This document shows, piece after piece, positions 25,962 through 34,587 of a DNA stretch of 64,000 nucleotides. A model generated the notes under the pieces. That model searched no databases. It was not told the DNA's origin and saw nothing but the letters and a program-made list of their open reading frames with translations. The position numbers and the translations under genes were made by a program. How positions within the stretch are numbered: position 1 is the stretch's first letter; each line of letters begins with the position of its first letter. The DNA comes from Streptomyces sp. Go-475 (GTDB lineage: Bacteria; Actinomycetota; Actinomycetes; Streptomycetales; Streptomycetaceae): contig NZ_CP026121.1 in NCBI RefSeq assembly GCF_003330845.1, forward strand, positions 2,213,501-2,277,500. The letters run 5' to 3'.

Positions 25962-27146
25962 GTGACCACCGCCCAGACCCAGGAGCTCGACGTACAGCCG
26001 ACGCCCCTCGCCCTGCTGCTCCTCGGCCGTGAGGCCGACCCGAGGAGCGAGCGCGGCGTGGAGTGTCCCGGCGACCTGCCCTCGCCGTCCGACCCGGACC
26101 TGGTGGAGCGCGCTCGCCGGGCGAAGGAGAAGCTCGGGAACAAGGTCTTCGTGCTCGGCCACCACTACCAGCGCGACGAGGTCATCCAGTTCGCCGACGT
26201 GACCGGTGACTCGTTCAAGCTGGCCCGGGACGCGGCGGCGCGCCCGGAGGCCGAGTACATCGTCTTCTGCGGTGTGCACTTCATGGCGGAGTCCGCGGAC
26301 ATCCTGACGTCCGACGACCAGAAGGTCGTCCTGCCCGACCTCGCCGCCGGCTGCTCGATGGCCGACATGGCGACGGCCGAGCAGGTCGCCGAGTGCTGGG
26401 ACGTGCTGACCGAGGCCGGCATAGCCGAGCAGGTCGTGCCCGTCTCGTACATGAACTCCTCCGCCGACATCAAGGCGTTCACGGGCAAGCACGGCGGCAC
26501 GATCTGCACCTCCTCCAACGCCAAGCGCGCCCTGGACTGGGCCTTCGAGCAGGGCGAGAAGGTGCTGTTCCTGCCCGACCAGCACCTCGGGCGGAACACC
26601 GCGGTCCGGGACATGGGCATGTCCCTGGAGGACTGCGTCGTCTACAACCCGCACAAGCCGAACGGCGGTCTGACCGCCGACGAGCTGCGCGCGGCGAAGA
26701 TGATCCTGTGGCGGGGCCACTGCTCGGTGCACGGACGCTTCAGCCTGGACTCGGTGAACGACGTGCGCGAGCGCATCCCCGGCGTGAACGTCCTCGTGCA
26801 CCCCGAGTGCAAGCACGAGGTCGTGGCCGCGGCCGACTACGTCGGTTCGACGGAGTACATCATCAAGGCCCTGGAGGCCGCGCCGGCCGGCTCCAAGTGG
26901 GCCATCGGCACGGAGCTGAACCTGGTCCGCCGCCTGGCGAACCGTTTCGCGCCCGAGGGCAAGGAGATCGTCTTCCTCGACAAGACGGTCTGCTTCTGCT
27001 CGACCATGAACCGCATCGACCTCCCCCACCTGGTCTGGGCCCTGGAGTCGCTGGCCGAGGGCAACCTCGTCAACCGCATCGAGGTGGACAAGGAGACGGA
27101 GGCGTTCGCGAAGCTGGCGCTGGAGCGGATGCTGGCGCTGCCGTAG
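25962..27146 (+). CDS. nadA: Quinolinate synthase A
   Basis: NadA condenses iminoaspartate with dihydroxyacetone phosphate to form quinolinate in NAD synthesis, using a 4Fe-4S cluster. The 394-residue protein has KVFVLGHHYQRDEVIQFAD, VFCGVHFMAESADIL, VVPVSYMNSSADIKAF, PDQHLGRN, VHPECKHEVVAAAD and KTVCFCSTMNRI, providing the cluster cysteines. I start it at GTG 25962 (MTTAQTQEL), with AAAGGG at proper spacing; GTG 25953 would leave no room for a ribosome site. No nadB or nadC is adjacent. Confidence 0.95.
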   Translation: MTTAQTQELDVQPTPLALLLLGREADPRSERGVECPGDLPSPSDPDLVERARRAKEKLGNKVFVLGHHYQRDEVIQFADVTGDSFKLARDAAARPEAEYIVFCGVHFMAESADILTSDDQKVVLPDLAAGCSMADMATAEQVAECWDVLTEAGIAEQVVPVSYMNSSADIKAFTGKHGGTICTSSNAKRALDWAFEQGEKVLFLPDQHLGRNTAVRDMGMSLEDCVVYNPHKPNGGLTADELRAAKMILWRGHCSVHGRFSLDSVNDVRERIPGVNVLVHPECKHEVVAAADYVGSTEYIIKALEAAPAGSKWAIGTELNLVRRLANRFAPEGKEIVFLDKTVCFCSTMNRIDLPHLVWALESLAEGNLVNRIEVDKETEAFAKLALERMLALP

Positions 27147-27165
27147 CCGCCACCCGGCCCGTGGT

Positions 27166-27194
27166 CACCCCGAGTGCGGTTTCCGCTCGGGGTG
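27166..27194 (+). terminator. Terminator after nadA
   Basis: CACCCCGAG (27166-27174) pairs with CTCGGGGTG (27186-27194), and an inner GCGG/CCGC extends the stem over a TTT loop. It lies 20 nt after the nadA stop. Confidence 0.7.
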
Positions 27195-27286
27195 CGCGGG
27201 GTCGAGGCTGAGGACGGTGCCGTCGGGGGTGGTCGCTTCCCCCGTGAAGCGGTTCGAGGCCACAGGACACGGAACGGGACAACGGA

Positions 27287-27326
27287 GCGGCCGGGCACCG
27301 ACCGTGGAGGTGCGGTGCCCGGCCGC
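27287..27326 (-). terminator. Terminator after the RND transporter
   Basis: A perfect 14-bp stem, GCGGCCGGGCACCG (27287-27300) with its complement at 27313-27326, encloses a 12-nt loop. It begins 15 nt past the transporter stop on the minus strand. Confidence 0.78.
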
Positions 27327-27341
27327 CGCCGGGTCGGGGCG

Positions 27342-30300
27342 TCACACGCCCGCGGGCTCCGGCTCCGCCGCGTCCGTCCGCTGGGCCGGGAGGCCCTTCT
27401 TCGCCGCGCGCTTCTTCGCCCGGCGCTCCTTGCGGAGTTCGAGCATCGCGTACAGCGTCGGCACCAGCAGCAGGGTGAGCAGGGTCGACGTCACCAGGCC
27501 GCCGATCACGACCACGGCCAGCGGCTGGGCGATGAAGCCGCCCTCGCCGGTGATGCCGAGGGCCATCGGGAGCAGGGCGAAGATCGTCGCCAGGGCCGTC
27601 ATGAGGATGGGCCGCAGACGGTGCCGGCCGCCCTCGACCACGGCCTCGACGACGCCGTAGCCCTGCTTGCGGTACTGGTTGATCAGGTCGATCAGCACGA
27701 TCGCGTTCGTCACCACGATGCCGATCAGCATCAGCATGCCGATCATCGCCGGGACGCCCATCGGGGTGCCGGTCGCGACCAGCAGGCCGATCGCGCCGGT
27801 GGCCGCGAACGGGATCGAGACCAGCAGGATCAGCGGCTGGACCAGGGACCGGAAGGTGCCGACCAGCAGCATGAAGACGATCGCGATGGCCGCCAGCATG
27901 GCCAGGCCCAGGTTGGCGAACGCCTCGTCCTGGTCCTCGGAGACACCGCCGATCGACGCCGTGGCGCCGTCGGGGAGCTTCAGTCCGTTGATCTTGGACT
28001 GGAGCTGGGTGCTGACCGCGCCGGTGTTGTCGCCGGTCGGCTTCGCGGTGATGGTGGCGGCGCGCTGGCCGTCGATGCGGGTCATGGACACCGGGCCGTC
28101 GACCAGCTTCACGGTCGCGATGTCACCCAGCTTCGCCGCGCCGACGCGCAGGTCCTGGAGCTGCTTCAGGGTCTGCGCGGGCTTCGCCGAGCGGATGACG
28201 ACGTCCCGCTCGGTGTCGTCCAGGACGGCCTTGGCCGCCGGGGTGCCGCGCACCGCCTGGGCGACGACGGCGCCGAGGCTCTGGTCGTCGAAGCCGGCCG
28301 CGGCCGCCTTGTCGTTGGCCCTGACCGAGATGCGCGGCACGCTCTGCGACAGGTCGCTGGTGACGTCGGTGACGTCGTCGAGCGAGGCGACCGTCTTGCG
28401 GACCTCCTCGGCGGCCGTCCGCAGCACCTCGGCGTCGGCGGCCTTCACGACCACGCTGAGGTCCTGGGCGCCGAACCCGTCGCCGGCGGCGATGGTGGTG
28501 GTGCCGATGCCCTTCAGCCCGGCCAGGCCCTTCTCGATGCGGTCCTGGACGTCCTCGGCCGACGCCGAGTCGTCGAGCATCACCTGGTAGGAGGCCTGGT
28601 TGGTGTCCGTGCCGCCGCCGAAGGCGGCCATGAAGCCGGACGAGCCGACCGTGACCTGGTAGTCCTTCACGCCCTTGGTGCCGGAGAGCAGCTCCTCGAC
28701 CTTCTTCGCCTGGGCGTCGGTCGCCGCCAGGCTGGTGCCGGGCTTCAGCTCCTGCTTGACGGTGAGGACCTCCACCTCGCCCTGGTCGAAGAAGTTGGTC
28801 TTCAGCAGCGGCGCCATGCCGAACGTGCCGACCAGGACGACGATCGCGATGGCCACGCTGGTGAGGCGGCGGCGGGTCGCGAAGCGCAGGACCGGGACGT
28901 AGATGCGCTGCAGGCGGCTCTTGGCCTCCTTCTCCTCGGCGAGCCGGCGTGCCTCGTCCGCGTCCTCCGGGGTGCCCTTCGGGGGCCGGAGGAACCAGTA
29001 CGACAGGACCGGTACGACCGTCAGGGAGACCAGCAGGGACGCCAGCAGCGCCGCCGTGACGGTGAGGCTGAACGAGCCGAACAGCTCGCCGACCATGCCG
29101 CCGACCAGGCCGATCGGCAGGAACACGGCGACGGTGGTGAGCGTGGAGGACGTCACCGCGCCCGCGACCTCGCGCACCGCGTTGAGGATGGCCGAGTGGC
29201 GCTCCTCGCCGTAGCCGAGGTGGCGCTTGATGTTCTCCAGGACCACGATCGAGTCGTCGACGACCCGGCCGATGGCGATGGTCAGGGCGCCCAGCGTGAG
29301 GACGTTCAGCGACAGGTCGCGGGTCCACAGCACGATCAGGGCGAGGACCACGGACAGCGGGATGGACACCGCCGTCACGAGGGTGGAGCGGATCGAGGCG
29401 AGGAAGACGAGGATCACCAGGACCGCGAAGAGCAGACCGAGCGCGCCCTCGGTGGTCAGGCCCTTGATGGACTTGGACACGGCCGGGCCCTGGTCGCTGA
29501 CGACCGTGAGACTGGCACCGGAGCCGAGGTCCTCGCGCAGGTCGGGCAGCTTGTCCCGGACGGCGTCGGAGATCGCGACCGCGCTGCCGTCGCGGTCCAT
29601 GGTGACGGCGACGGAGAGGCTGGGCCTGCCGTCGGTGCGGGTGATGGAGTCGGCCGGGGCCTCCTGCTGCTTCACGGTGGCGACGTCGCCGAGGCGCACC
29701 GGCTTGCCCTTGCCGGGCTCGCCCGTGACCATCAGGTCCTGGATCTGCTTCAGCGAGGTGAAGCCGCCGCCGACCCGGACGGTGCGGTTGGCGCCGCCCT
29801 CGTCGAAGGAGCCGGCCGGGACGGTCGCGCCGCCGGCCTGGAGCGCCTGGGAGAGGGACTGCGAGGTCAGCCCGGCCTTCGCCAGCTTCGCCTCGTCGGG
29901 CGTGACGGTGACCTGGAGGTCGCGCACTCCGTCGACGGTGACCTGGCCGACGCCGTCGATGCTCTTCAGCTCCGGCACGACGGTCGTGTCGAGCTGGTCG
30001 GCCAGGGCCTGCTGGTCCCGGTCGGAGGTGACGGCGAGGACGACGGTCGGCATGTCGTCCGTCGAACCGGCGACGACCTGCGGGTCCACGTCGTCCGGGA
30101 GCTGGGCGCGGGCCCGGTTGACGGCCTGCTGGACGTCGGCGATCAGCTGCTCGGTGCCGTTGCCGTAGTCGAAGGACGCCATGATCACGGCGTTGCCCTC
30201 GCTGGCGGTGGAGGTGACGCCGCTGATGCCGTCGACGGCTTCGAGGCTGTCCTCGATGGGTTCGACGACCTGCTTCTCGACCACGTCCGGGGACGCGCCC

Positions 30301-30458
30301 TGGTACGGCGCCAGCACGGACACCATGGGCAGTTCGATGGTGGGCAGCAGTTGCTGCTTGAGCTGGGGTATCGCGATCGCTCCGAAGACGAGCGCGATGA
30401 TCGACATCAGCCCTATCAGGGCCCGTTGCGCGAGGCTGAATCTCGACAGCCAGGACAT
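27342..30458 (-). CDS. RND-family efflux permease (AcrB/HAE1 type)
   Basis: The 1038-residue protein has the duplicated RND architecture: TM1, a large extracytoplasmic loop, a block of six TM helices, then the same again. Start MSWLSRFSLAQRALIGLM, then LLPTIELPMVSVLAPYQGASPDVVEKQV matches AcrB-like proteins, and the TM4 region DDSIVVLENIKRHL is intact with its acidic pair; a second TM block has IVVTNAIVLIDLINQYRKQG. It likely exports drugs or metabolites using proton flow. No membrane-fusion partner is adjacent, which is usual in monoderms. The neighbouring NarL-type two-component pair could control it, but no operator is evident. Confidence 0.92.
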   Translation of the reverse strand: MSWLSRFSLAQRALIGLMSIIALVFGAIAIPQLKQQLLPTIELPMVSVLAPYQGASPDVVEKQVVEPIEDSLEAVDGISGVTSTASEGNAVIMASFDYGNGTEQLIADVQQAVNRARAQLPDDVDPQVVAGSTDDMPTVVLAVTSDRDQQALADQLDTTVVPELKSIDGVGQVTVDGVRDLQVTVTPDEAKLAKAGLTSQSLSQALQAGGATVPAGSFDEGGANRTVRVGGGFTSLKQIQDLMVTGEPGKGKPVRLGDVATVKQQEAPADSITRTDGRPSLSVAVTMDRDGSAVAISDAVRDKLPDLREDLGSGASLTVVSDQGPAVSKSIKGLTTEGALGLLFAVLVILVFLASIRSTLVTAVSIPLSVVLALIVLWTRDLSLNVLTLGALTIAIGRVVDDSIVVLENIKRHLGYGEERHSAILNAVREVAGAVTSSTLTTVAVFLPIGLVGGMVGELFGSFSLTVTAALLASLLVSLTVVPVLSYWFLRPPKGTPEDADEARRLAEEKEAKSRLQRIYVPVLRFATRRRLTSVAIAIVVLVGTFGMAPLLKTNFFDQGEVEVLTVKQELKPGTSLAATDAQAKKVEELLSGTKGVKDYQVTVGSSGFMAAFGGGTDTNQASYQVMLDDSASAEDVQDRIEKGLAGLKGIGTTTIAAGDGFGAQDLSVVVKAADAEVLRTAAEEVRKTVASLDDVTDVTSDLSQSVPRISVRANDKAAAAGFDDQSLGAVVAQAVRGTPAAKAVLDDTERDVVIRSAKPAQTLKQLQDLRVGAAKLGDIATVKLVDGPVSMTRIDGQRAATITAKPTGDNTGAVSTQLQSKINGLKLPDGATASIGGVSEDQDEAFANLGLAMLAAIAIVFMLLVGTFRSLVQPLILLVSIPFAATGAIGLLVATGTPMGVPAMIGMLMLIGIVVTNAIVLIDLINQYRKQGYGVVEAVVEGGRHRLRPILMTALATIFALLPMALGITGEGGFIAQPLAVVVIGGLVTSTLLTLLLVPTLYAMLELRKERRAKKRAAKKGLPAQRTDAAEPEPAGV

Positions 30459-30498
30459 GGGTCAGGGTCTCTCTTCTGTTTAGCGGCAGAAGCGGCAG

Positions 30499-30564
30499 CG
30501 GGCGCACAGATGAGCGCCCGCCCTTACACCCTGAGCCATGGCAGGGGGCCGTTTCGTAGGCCCC
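30499..30564 (-). terminator. Two hairpins between the response regulator and RND gene
   Basis: GGGGCC (30545-30550) with GGCCCC (30559-30564), 55 nt after the response-regulator stop, and CGGGCGC (30499-30505) with GCGCCCG (30514-30520). Both stems are short. They probably end the two-component transcript; the second could also form in the RND promoter region. Confidence 0.5.
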
Positions 30565-30618
30565 AGGTCCATTTCCTTATGCGGCGCATACTCCCGCCGC
30601 AGTACGACCGGCTTGAAG

Positions 30619-31302
30619 TCACTCCACCCTTGGACGGACCAGGCCGGATTCGTACGCCATCACCACGAGCTGGGCCCGGTCCCGGGCGCCCAGCTTGGCC
30701 ATGGCCCGGTTGACGTGCGTCTTCACCGTCAGCGGGCTGACCTCCAGCCGCTCGGCGATCTCGTCGTTGGAGTGGCCGCCGGCGACCTGGACCAGCACCT
30801 CCCGCTCGCGTCCGGTGAGCGAGTCGAGCCGCTCGCCGCCGGCCGGATCGCGGTCGCCGTCGGCCGGGTCCGCCTGGGCGAGGAACCGGGCGATCAGGCC
30901 CGTGGTGGCCGCCGGGGACAGCAGGGCCTGCCCGCCGGCCGCGATCCGGATGGCGTTCAGCAGTTCCTCGGGCTCGGCCCCCTTCCCGAGGAAGCCGGAG
31001 GCGCCGGCGCGCAGCGACTGCACGACGTAGTCGTCGACCTCGAAGGTCGTCAGGATGACCACGCGGACGTCGGCGAGTTCCGGGTCGGCGCTGATCATGC
31101 GGGTCGCCGCGAGGCCGTCGGTGCCGGGCATGCGGATGTCCATGAGGACGACGTCGGCGTGCCGCTCCTTCGTCAGCCGGACCGCCTCCGCGCCGTCGGA
31201 CGCCTCGCCGACCACCTCCATGTCGGGCTCGGAGTCGACGAGCACGCGAAAGGCGCTGCGCAGCAGCGCCTGGTCGTCGGCGAGCAGGACACGGATCGTC
31301 AT
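30619..31302 (-). CDS. NarL/LuxR-family response regulator
   Basis: A 227-residue regulator with receiver acidic residues Asp9/Asp10 and phospho-acceptor Asp55 (VVLMDIRMPGTDG), LTTFE and LGKGAEPEELLNAIR. A linker rich in Asp/Gly precedes the LuxR-type HTH (SLTGREREVLVQVAGGHSN... VSPLTVKTHVNRAMAKLGARDRAQLV). ATG 31302 overlaps the kinase stop by 4 nt (ATGA). The target genes are not shown by the sequence. Confidence 0.93.
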   Translation of the reverse strand: MTIRVLLADDQALLRSAFRVLVDSEPDMEVVGEASDGAEAVRLTKERHADVVLMDIRMPGTDGLAATRMISADPELADVRVVILTTFEVDDYVVQSLRAGASGFLGKGAEPEELLNAIRIAAGGQALLSPAATTGLIARFLAQADPADGDRDPAGGERLDSLTGREREVLVQVAGGHSNDEIAERLEVSPLTVKTHVNRAMAKLGARDRAQLVVMAYESGLVRPRVE

Positions 31303-32519
31303 GCGGGGTCCTCCCCGGTCGGTGTGCGGTTCTTGACGGGCAGGATCGCATGGACGCGGAAGCCGCCTCCGTAGCGGGGACCGGTGGTGAGGGTGCCGCG
31401 CAGGGCGGTGACCCGCTCGCGCATGCCGAGCAGGCCGTGGCCGCCGCCGCTGTCCGGGTCGGTGTCCTCGCCGCTGCCGTCGTCGAGGACGGTGATCTCG
31501 ATGTTCGGTCCGACCCGTACGACGCTGACCTCGGCCTTGGCCTGCGGTCCCGCGTGCTTCTGCACGTTCGTCAGGGCCTCCTGGATGATCCGGTAGGCGG
31601 CCAGGTCGACGGCTGCCGGGAGGGTGGTGTCCTGGTCGGCGCGGGCGACCTCGATGTGCAGCCCGGCGCTGCGGAAGGTGCCGGTGAGTTCGTCGAGGCG
31701 GTCCAGGCCGGGGGCGGGTTCGGTGGGGGCCTCCGGGTCGCCGGACTGGCGGAGCAGGCCGACCGTGGCGCGGAGTTCGTTGAGCGCGGAGCGGCTGGCC
31801 TCGCGGACGTGGGCGAGGGCCTCCTTGGCCTGGTCGGGGCGCTTGTCCATGACGTGGGCGGCGACACCGGCCTGGACGTTGACCAGGGCGATGTGGTGGG
31901 CGACGACGTCGTGCAGGTCGCGGGCGATGCGCAGGCGCTCCTCGGCGACCCGGCGGCGGGCCTCCTCCTCGCGGGTGCGCTCGGCGCGCTCGGCGCGTTC
32001 GCGGATGGCCTGGACGAAGGCGCGGCGGCTGCGGACGGCGTCGCCGGCGCTGGCGCCGATGCCGGTCCAGGCGAAGATCGCGAGGTTCTCCTGGGCGTAC
32101 CAGGGCAGCGGCCCGGCGGACATGGCCGCCCCGGTCAGCACGGTCATGGTGAGCAGACCGACGCGCCAGGTGGTGGGGCGGTCGGTGGTGGAGGCGACGG
32201 TGTACAGGGCGATGACCGCGGACATGGCGACCGGGGCGCGGGGATCGCCGGTGACGGACTCGACGACGGAGAGGGTGCCGGTGAGGGCGAGGACCGCCAT
32301 GGGGGCGTGGCGGCGGAAGGCCAGGGCGGCGGCGCCGAGGGCCATGAGGAGGAGGCTGAGGGAGTCGGGGGTGCGCAGGGACCAGCTGACGCTGTGGGGG
32401 TGGCGGGGTTCCACGAAGGAGGCGGCGACCATGCAGACCAGGACGGCAGCGGCCAGTGCCGCGTCCATGGCCAGGGGGTGTGCCTTGGCCTGACATCTGG
32501 CCCGCTGGAGGGTGCTCAC
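31299..32519 (-). CDS. NarL-type sensor histidine kinase
   Basis: The 406-residue kinase has several N-terminal TM helices (about residues 18-160), a short coiled-coil signalling helix, a HisKA_3 domain with His203 in RIARDLHDVVAHHIALVNVQ, and an HATPase with AYRIIQEALTNVQKHAG and GGGHGLLGMRERVTALRGTL. The lack of a large extracytoplasmic domain suggests sensing within the membrane, as in DesK/LiaS-like kinases of Gram-positive bacteria. It pairs with the regulator at 30619-31302 and lies next to pspA, fitting envelope-stress sensing as a guess. Confidence 0.92.
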   Translation of the reverse strand: MSTLQRARCQAKAHPLAMDAALAAAVLVCMVAASFVEPRHPHSVSWSLRTPDSLSLLLMALGAAALAFRRHAPMAVLALTGTLSVVESVTGDPRAPVAMSAVIALYTVASTTDRPTTWRVGLLTMTVLTGAAMSAGPLPWYAQENLAIFAWTGIGASAGDAVRSRRAFVQAIRERAERAERTREEEARRRVAEERLRIARDLHDVVAHHIALVNVQAGVAAHVMDKRPDQAKEALAHVREASRSALNELRATVGLLRQSGDPEAPTEPAPGLDRLDELTGTFRSAGLHIEVARADQDTTLPAAVDLAAYRIIQEALTNVQKHAGPQAKAEVSVVRVGPNIEITVLDDGSGEDTDPDSGGGHGLLGMRERVTALRGTLTTGPRYGGGFRVHAILPVKNRTPTGEDPA

Positions 32520-32581
32520 GGGGACTCACCGTAGCCGGGCCGGGGGCTGGGCCCCAGCCCCCATCGGCCCGAAGGGCCTCG

Positions 32582-32860
32582 TCAGCCCGGGATCAGGCCG
32601 TCGTCGCTCAGGAGTTCCCTGACTTCCTCCAGTGTCGCGTCGGGCGACGGCAGGATCAGCTCGGACGGCTCCAGGGAGTCGTCCGGGAGGGGTTCGCCCA
32701 GTTCGCGGACCCTGGTCAGCAGGGCCTGGAGGGTGCGGCGGAAGCCGGGGCCGTCGCCGTTCTCCATTTCCGCGAGGAGTTCGTCGTCCAGCCTGTTCAG
32801 TTCGGTGAGGTGGCCGTCGGCCAGCCTCACCTGGCCCTCCCCCATGATCCGTACGATCAT
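32582..32860 (-). CDS. pspAA: PspA-associated protein PspAA
   Basis: This 92-residue acidic protein begins MIVRIMGEGQVRLADGHLTELNRLDDEL and matches the small PspAA proteins that accompany PspA in actinobacteria. No membrane segment is present. The gene begins 23 nt after the pspA stop on the same strand, so it should be co-expressed with pspA and probably binds it or tunes its membrane action. Confidence 0.85.
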   Translation of the reverse strand: MIVRIMGEGQVRLADGHLTELNRLDDELLAEMENGDGPGFRRTLQALLTRVRELGEPLPDDSLEPSELILPSPDATLEEVRELLSDDGLIPG

Positions 32861-32883
32861 GTCGCCCTCCTAGGCGTGGGCCC

Positions 32884-33681
32884 CTACTGCTTGTCGAAGC
32901 GCGGGGTGTCCTGCGGCTGCTGCTGGGACTGCTGCTGGCTCGTGCCACCTTCGATGGCCTGCTTCCCGCCGCTCGGACCACCGGCGAGCTCGGCCTTCAT
33001 GCGCTGCAGTTCCAGCTCTACATCCGTACCACCGGAGAGCCGGTCCAGCTCGGCCTGGATGTCGTCCTTGTGCATGCCGGACTGGTCGTCGAGGGCGCCG
33101 GAGGCGAGCAGTTCGTCGATCGCGCCGGCGCGGGCCTGGAGCTGGGCCGTCTTGTCCTCGGCGCGCTGGATCGCCAGGCCGACGTCGCCCATCTCCTCGG
33201 AGATGCCGGAGAAGGCCTCGCCGATCCGGGTCTGCGCCTGGGCCGCCGTGTACGTCGCCTTGATCGTCTCCTTCTTCGTGCGGAAGGCGTCGACCTTGGC
33301 CTGGAGCCGCTGGGCCGCGAGGGTGAGCTTCTCCTCCTCGCCCTGGAGCGTGGCGTGCTGGGTCTCCAGGTCGGTCACCTGCTGCTGGAGGGCGGCCCGG
33401 CGGGAGAGCGCCTCGCGGGCCAGGTCCTCCCGGCCCAGCGCGAGCGCCTTGCGGCCCTGGTCCTCCAGCTTGGTGGACTGCTGCTGCAGCTGGTTCAGCT
33501 GGAGCTCCAGGCGCTTGCGGCTGGTCGCCACGTCGGCGACGCCGCGGCGGACCTTCTGGAGCAGCTCCAGCTGCTTCTGGTACGAGTAATCGAGGGTCTC
33601 GCGCGGGTCCTCGGCCCGGTCAAGGGCCTTGTTCGCCTTCGCGCGGAAGATCATCCCCATACGCTTCATGACACCGCTCAT
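32884..33681 (-). CDS. pspA: PspA/IM30 phage-shock membrane-stress protein
   Basis: The 265-residue protein is almost wholly coiled coil, as in the ESCRT-III-related PspA/Vipp1 family, with an amphipathic N-terminus (MSGVMKRMGMIFRAKANKALDRAEDP) that binds stressed membranes. The C-terminal ~40 residues are Gln/Gly-rich and disordered (GGTSQQQSQQQPQD). I prefer ATG 33681 to the longer frame from 33759, whose extra residues are unlike the family; ATG 33669 is also possible. It forms an operon with pspAA. Confidence 0.93.
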   Translation of the reverse strand: MSGVMKRMGMIFRAKANKALDRAEDPRETLDYSYQKQLELLQKVRRGVADVATSRKRLELQLNQLQQQSTKLEDQGRKALALGREDLAREALSRRAALQQQVTDLETQHATLQGEEEKLTLAAQRLQAKVDAFRTKKETIKATYTAAQAQTRIGEAFSGISEEMGDVGLAIQRAEDKTAQLQARAGAIDELLASGALDDQSGMHKDDIQAELDRLSGGTDVELELQRMKAELAGGPSGGKQAIEGGTSQQQSQQQPQDTPRFDKQ

Positions 33682-33987
33682 GGGCTTCGCGCGCCCCCTT
33701 CTGACCGACTCCGGCTCCAGCTCCTGCGACAGAACCCACAGTACGGGCCCTGCATCCATTACCGCACTGTTCGGGGACGGATGCGCTCATCCCCAAGGAC
33801 GACTGCGTGCGCTCCCGCTCCGGCGTAGGGAGTAGGTGATCCCCGGGGTTACCGGAGCCGTACGCCCCGGGAAACTTCCGGAGGCGTACACAACGTCCCC
33901 TCTGTCCCCTTACAGACGACTGGTGTTGCCGGATCGTTCCCCACCGGGCTGGGGTCCATGCCCGGGAAGCCCTTACCCTTGGGTTTT
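33682..33987. other. Divergent promoter region between pspA and the DUF3043 gene
   Basis: This 306-bp gene-free stretch has an imperfect palindrome GGTGATCCCCGGGGTTACC (33835-33853) and a hairpin in which GTACGCCCCGG (33860-33870) pairs with CCGG/GGCGTAC (33878-33889). TACCCT at 33974-33979 is a good -10 for a leaderless DUF3043 transcript. No convincing small gene is present. Confidence 0.55.
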
Positions 33988-34587
33988 GTGTTCCGTAGCC
34001 GTGCGAAGGATGAGAAGGCCCAGGCAGCCGACAAGGCGCCGGTGACCGACTCCAGTCAGCCCCGTCACCCCGAGGCCCCCAAGGGCCGCCCCACGCCCAA
34101 GCGCAGCCAGGCCCAGTCCCAGCGCCGCAGCGTGGCCAACACGTCGATGACGCGCAAGGAGGCCGCCAAGCGGCAGCGGGAGGAGCGCCGTGCCGCGCTG
34201 GAGCGCCAGCGCCAGGCGCTGGCGAGCGGCGACGAGCGGTATCTGCCCGCGCGTGACAAGGGACCGGTCCGCCGCTTCGCGCGCGACTTCATCGACTCGC
34301 GGTTCAACATCGCGGAGTTCTTCCTGCCGATGGCCGTCGTCATCCTCGTGCTGAGCATGGTGCGGGTGGCCGCGCTGCAGAACATCGCGCTGCTGCTGTG
34401 GCTCGTGGTGATCGTGCTGATCGTGCTCGACTCGTTCGTCACCGGCTTCCGTCTGAAGAAGCAGCTGAACGAGCGCTTCGCGGGTGAGAACAGGCGCGGC
34501 GCGGTCGCCTACGCCCTGATGCGCTCCCTGCAGATGCGCCGGCTCCGGCTGCCGAAGCCGCAGGTCAAGCGCGGAGAGCGGCCCTGA
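33988..34587 (+). CDS. DUF3043 membrane protein
   Basis: The 199-residue protein starts at GTG 33988 (MFRSRAKDEKAQ). It has a long, highly basic N-terminal half (PKRSQAQSQRRS, RKEAAKRQREERRAALERQRQ), the motif ERYLPARDKGPVRRFARDF typical of DUF3043, two TM helices (FFLPMAVVILVLSMV and IALLLWLVVIVLIVLDSF) and a basic tail. The function is unknown. TACCCT sits 9 nt before the GTG and there is no ribosome site, so the mRNA is probably leaderless. An ATG at 33958 would add ten residues without support. Confidence 0.82.
   Translation: MFRSRAKDEKAQAADKAPVTDSSQPRHPEAPKGRPTPKRSQAQSQRRSVANTSMTRKEAAKRQREERRAALERQRQALASGDERYLPARDKGPVRRFARDFIDSRFNIAEFFLPMAVVILVLSMVRVAALQNIALLLWLVVIVLIVLDSFVTGFRLKKQLNERFAGENRRGAVAYALMRSLQMRRLRLPKPQVKRGERP

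Noticed and set aside
27174..30713. Very long plus-strand open frame (over 1100 codons)
   Set aside because: It is the antisense shadow of the RND transporter; the translation is a run of Gly/Arg/Asp/Gln without domains. High GC suppresses stops on the opposite strand.
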